Part shown: positions 14,627 to 15,015 of the stretch, piece after piece
How positions within the stretch are numbered: the stretch's first letter is position 1
Layout: every line of letters begins with the position of its first letter
Source of the DNA: JAAYDY01 sp964500225
GTDB taxonomy: Bacteria; Planctomycetota; Phycisphaerae; FEN-1346; JAACEH01
Direction: 5' to 3'
Length of the DNA: 15,015 nucleotides
NCBI GenBank assembly: GCA_964500225.1
Contig: CAZCOA010000059.1
Coordinates: 1-15,015 of the forward strand
Notes under the pieces: generated by a model
What the model was told of the DNA's origin: nothing
Database searches by the model: none
The model's input: the letters and a program-made list of their open reading frames with translations, nothing else
Made by a program: the position numbers and the translations under genes

Positions 14627-14701
14627 GGCCCCATCGTCTAGCGGTTAGGACACAGCCCTTTCAAGGCTGCGACACGGGTTCGAGTCCCGTTGGGGTCACC
14701 A
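14627..14701 (+). tRNA. tRNA-Glu (anticodon UUC)
   Basis: A full cloverleaf with encoded CCA. Acceptor GGCCCCA pairs with TGGGGTC (one G-U); the anticodon stem CAGCC/GGCTG encloses CTTTCAA, anticodon TTC at 14660-14662. The T arm CGGGTTCGAGTCCCG is canonical. It lies 111 bases after tRNA-Lys with no terminator between, so both are probably cut from one transcript. Confidence 0.98.
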
Positions 14702-14708
14702 CTGTCCC

Positions 14709-14740
14709 AGGGGGCTGCCGCAGGGCAGCCCCCTCTCTTT
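14709..14740 (+). terminator. Rho-independent terminator after the tRNA pair
   Basis: An 11-bp perfect stem (14709-14719 with 14724-14734, loop GCAG) is followed by the pyrimidine-rich TCTCTTT. It begins eight bases after the tRNA-Glu CCA end. Confidence 0.85.
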
Positions 14741-14806
14741 CCCCGCAGCCCCGCAGGAATCGGAGCAACCTGAAGAAGCTAGTCAGTTTAAGTCGAAGAT
14801 TTTTTC

Positions 14807-14834
14807 TGGACAGCGTCTGCGGAGCATCTATAAT
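14807..14834 (+). promoter_or_regulatory. Strong promoter for an unidentified downstream transcript
   Basis: TGGACA (14807-14812), 16 bases, then a perfect TATAAT (14829-14834). Transcription would start near 14841, after the tRNA terminator. No start codon with a ribosome site opens a credible gene before the window ends. Confidence 0.65.
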
Positions 14835-14840
14835 AAACGC

Positions 14841-15015
14841 GAACAGTCGATACTTTCAATGCCACACGGGTGCTTAACAGGTGTTAGGTCGTTGTGGCGA
14901 ACCCGACGCTGGTCAACTAGTAGCGGCATCACCCAACGGTTTTTGGTTCTTTCACCACCCAAGCGCCCCGGCTAACCCGCCGAACCGCACCAAGCCGGGG
15001 CGTGCCCCATTCATA
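14841..15015 (+). ncRNA. Candidate structured RNA or long leader, incomplete at the window end
   Basis: Downstream of a strong promoter, the sequence shows nested and consecutive stems: gccaca/tgtggc (14861-14866 with 14893-14898) enclosing a 6-bp hairpin (14873-14878 with 14883-14888, one G-U), then cgctg/tagcg (14907-14911 with 14921-14925), then a perfect 10-bp GC stem cgccccggct/agccggggcg (14964-14973 with 14993-15002). No gene was found in 14702-15015. I compared it by eye with tmRNA, RNase P RNA, SRP RNA and common riboswitch cores and recognised none. It may be a new small RNA or the leader of a gene beyond the window. Confidence 0.35.

Overview
The window looks like part of a chromosome from a planctomycete, plausibly class Phycisphaerae. 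Supporting signs are the high-GC coding sequence, the short (199-residue) EF-Ts, housekeeping genes with clear Shine-Dalgarno sites, and large secreted proteins built from RCC1 repeats, InlB-like B-repeats and a C-terminal dockerin. The phylum assignment is an inference from gene style; there is no rRNA gene to confirm it. The sequence contains one 100-base run of N (7979-8078), so it comes from a scaffolded draft assembly.

Layout. At the left (147-1658, + strand) are a PfkB-family carbohydrate kinase and the RNA 2',3'-cyclic phosphodiesterase ThpR. Convergent to them on the - strand are a DegP/HtrA periplasmic serine protease (1870-3363) and RecA (3530-4615). Next come two large paralogous secreted proteins, also on the - strand (4817-7201 and 7401-10423). 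Each has a signal peptide, seven RCC1 repeats, InlB-like repeats, a conserved domain I do not recognise, and a paired-motif dockerin. The second is interrupted by the N run, but the two gap edges carry the same 37 bases. Overlapping them restores one open frame of 961 residues, so the gap is almost certainly an assembly artefact.

From 10424 onward everything reads on the + strand and is translation machinery in the widely conserved order rpsB-tsf-pyrH-frr, followed by tRNA-Lys(UUU) and tRNA-Glu(UUC). The intergenic region 10424-10876 holds two divergent promoters with identical hexamers (TTGACT, 17 bases, TATTAT), one for the second RCC1 gene and one for rpsB. rpsB starts at TTG and has a leader with a perfect 18-base palindrome and a possible 14-codon upstream ORF. 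rpsB-tsf ends at a rho-independent terminator; pyrH-frr has its own promoter; the tRNA pair has a near-consensus promoter and a terminator.

The last 175 bases hold another strong promoter followed by sequence that folds into several stems and contains no convincing ORF. It may be the 5' part of a structured RNA or a long leader, cut off by the window end. The most interesting material is the pair of RCC1/InlB/dockerin proteins, whose B-repeats are arranged A-B-C in one and A-B-A-B-C in the other, and this unidentified 3' element. I saw no CRISPR array, insertion sequence, phage gene or defence system.
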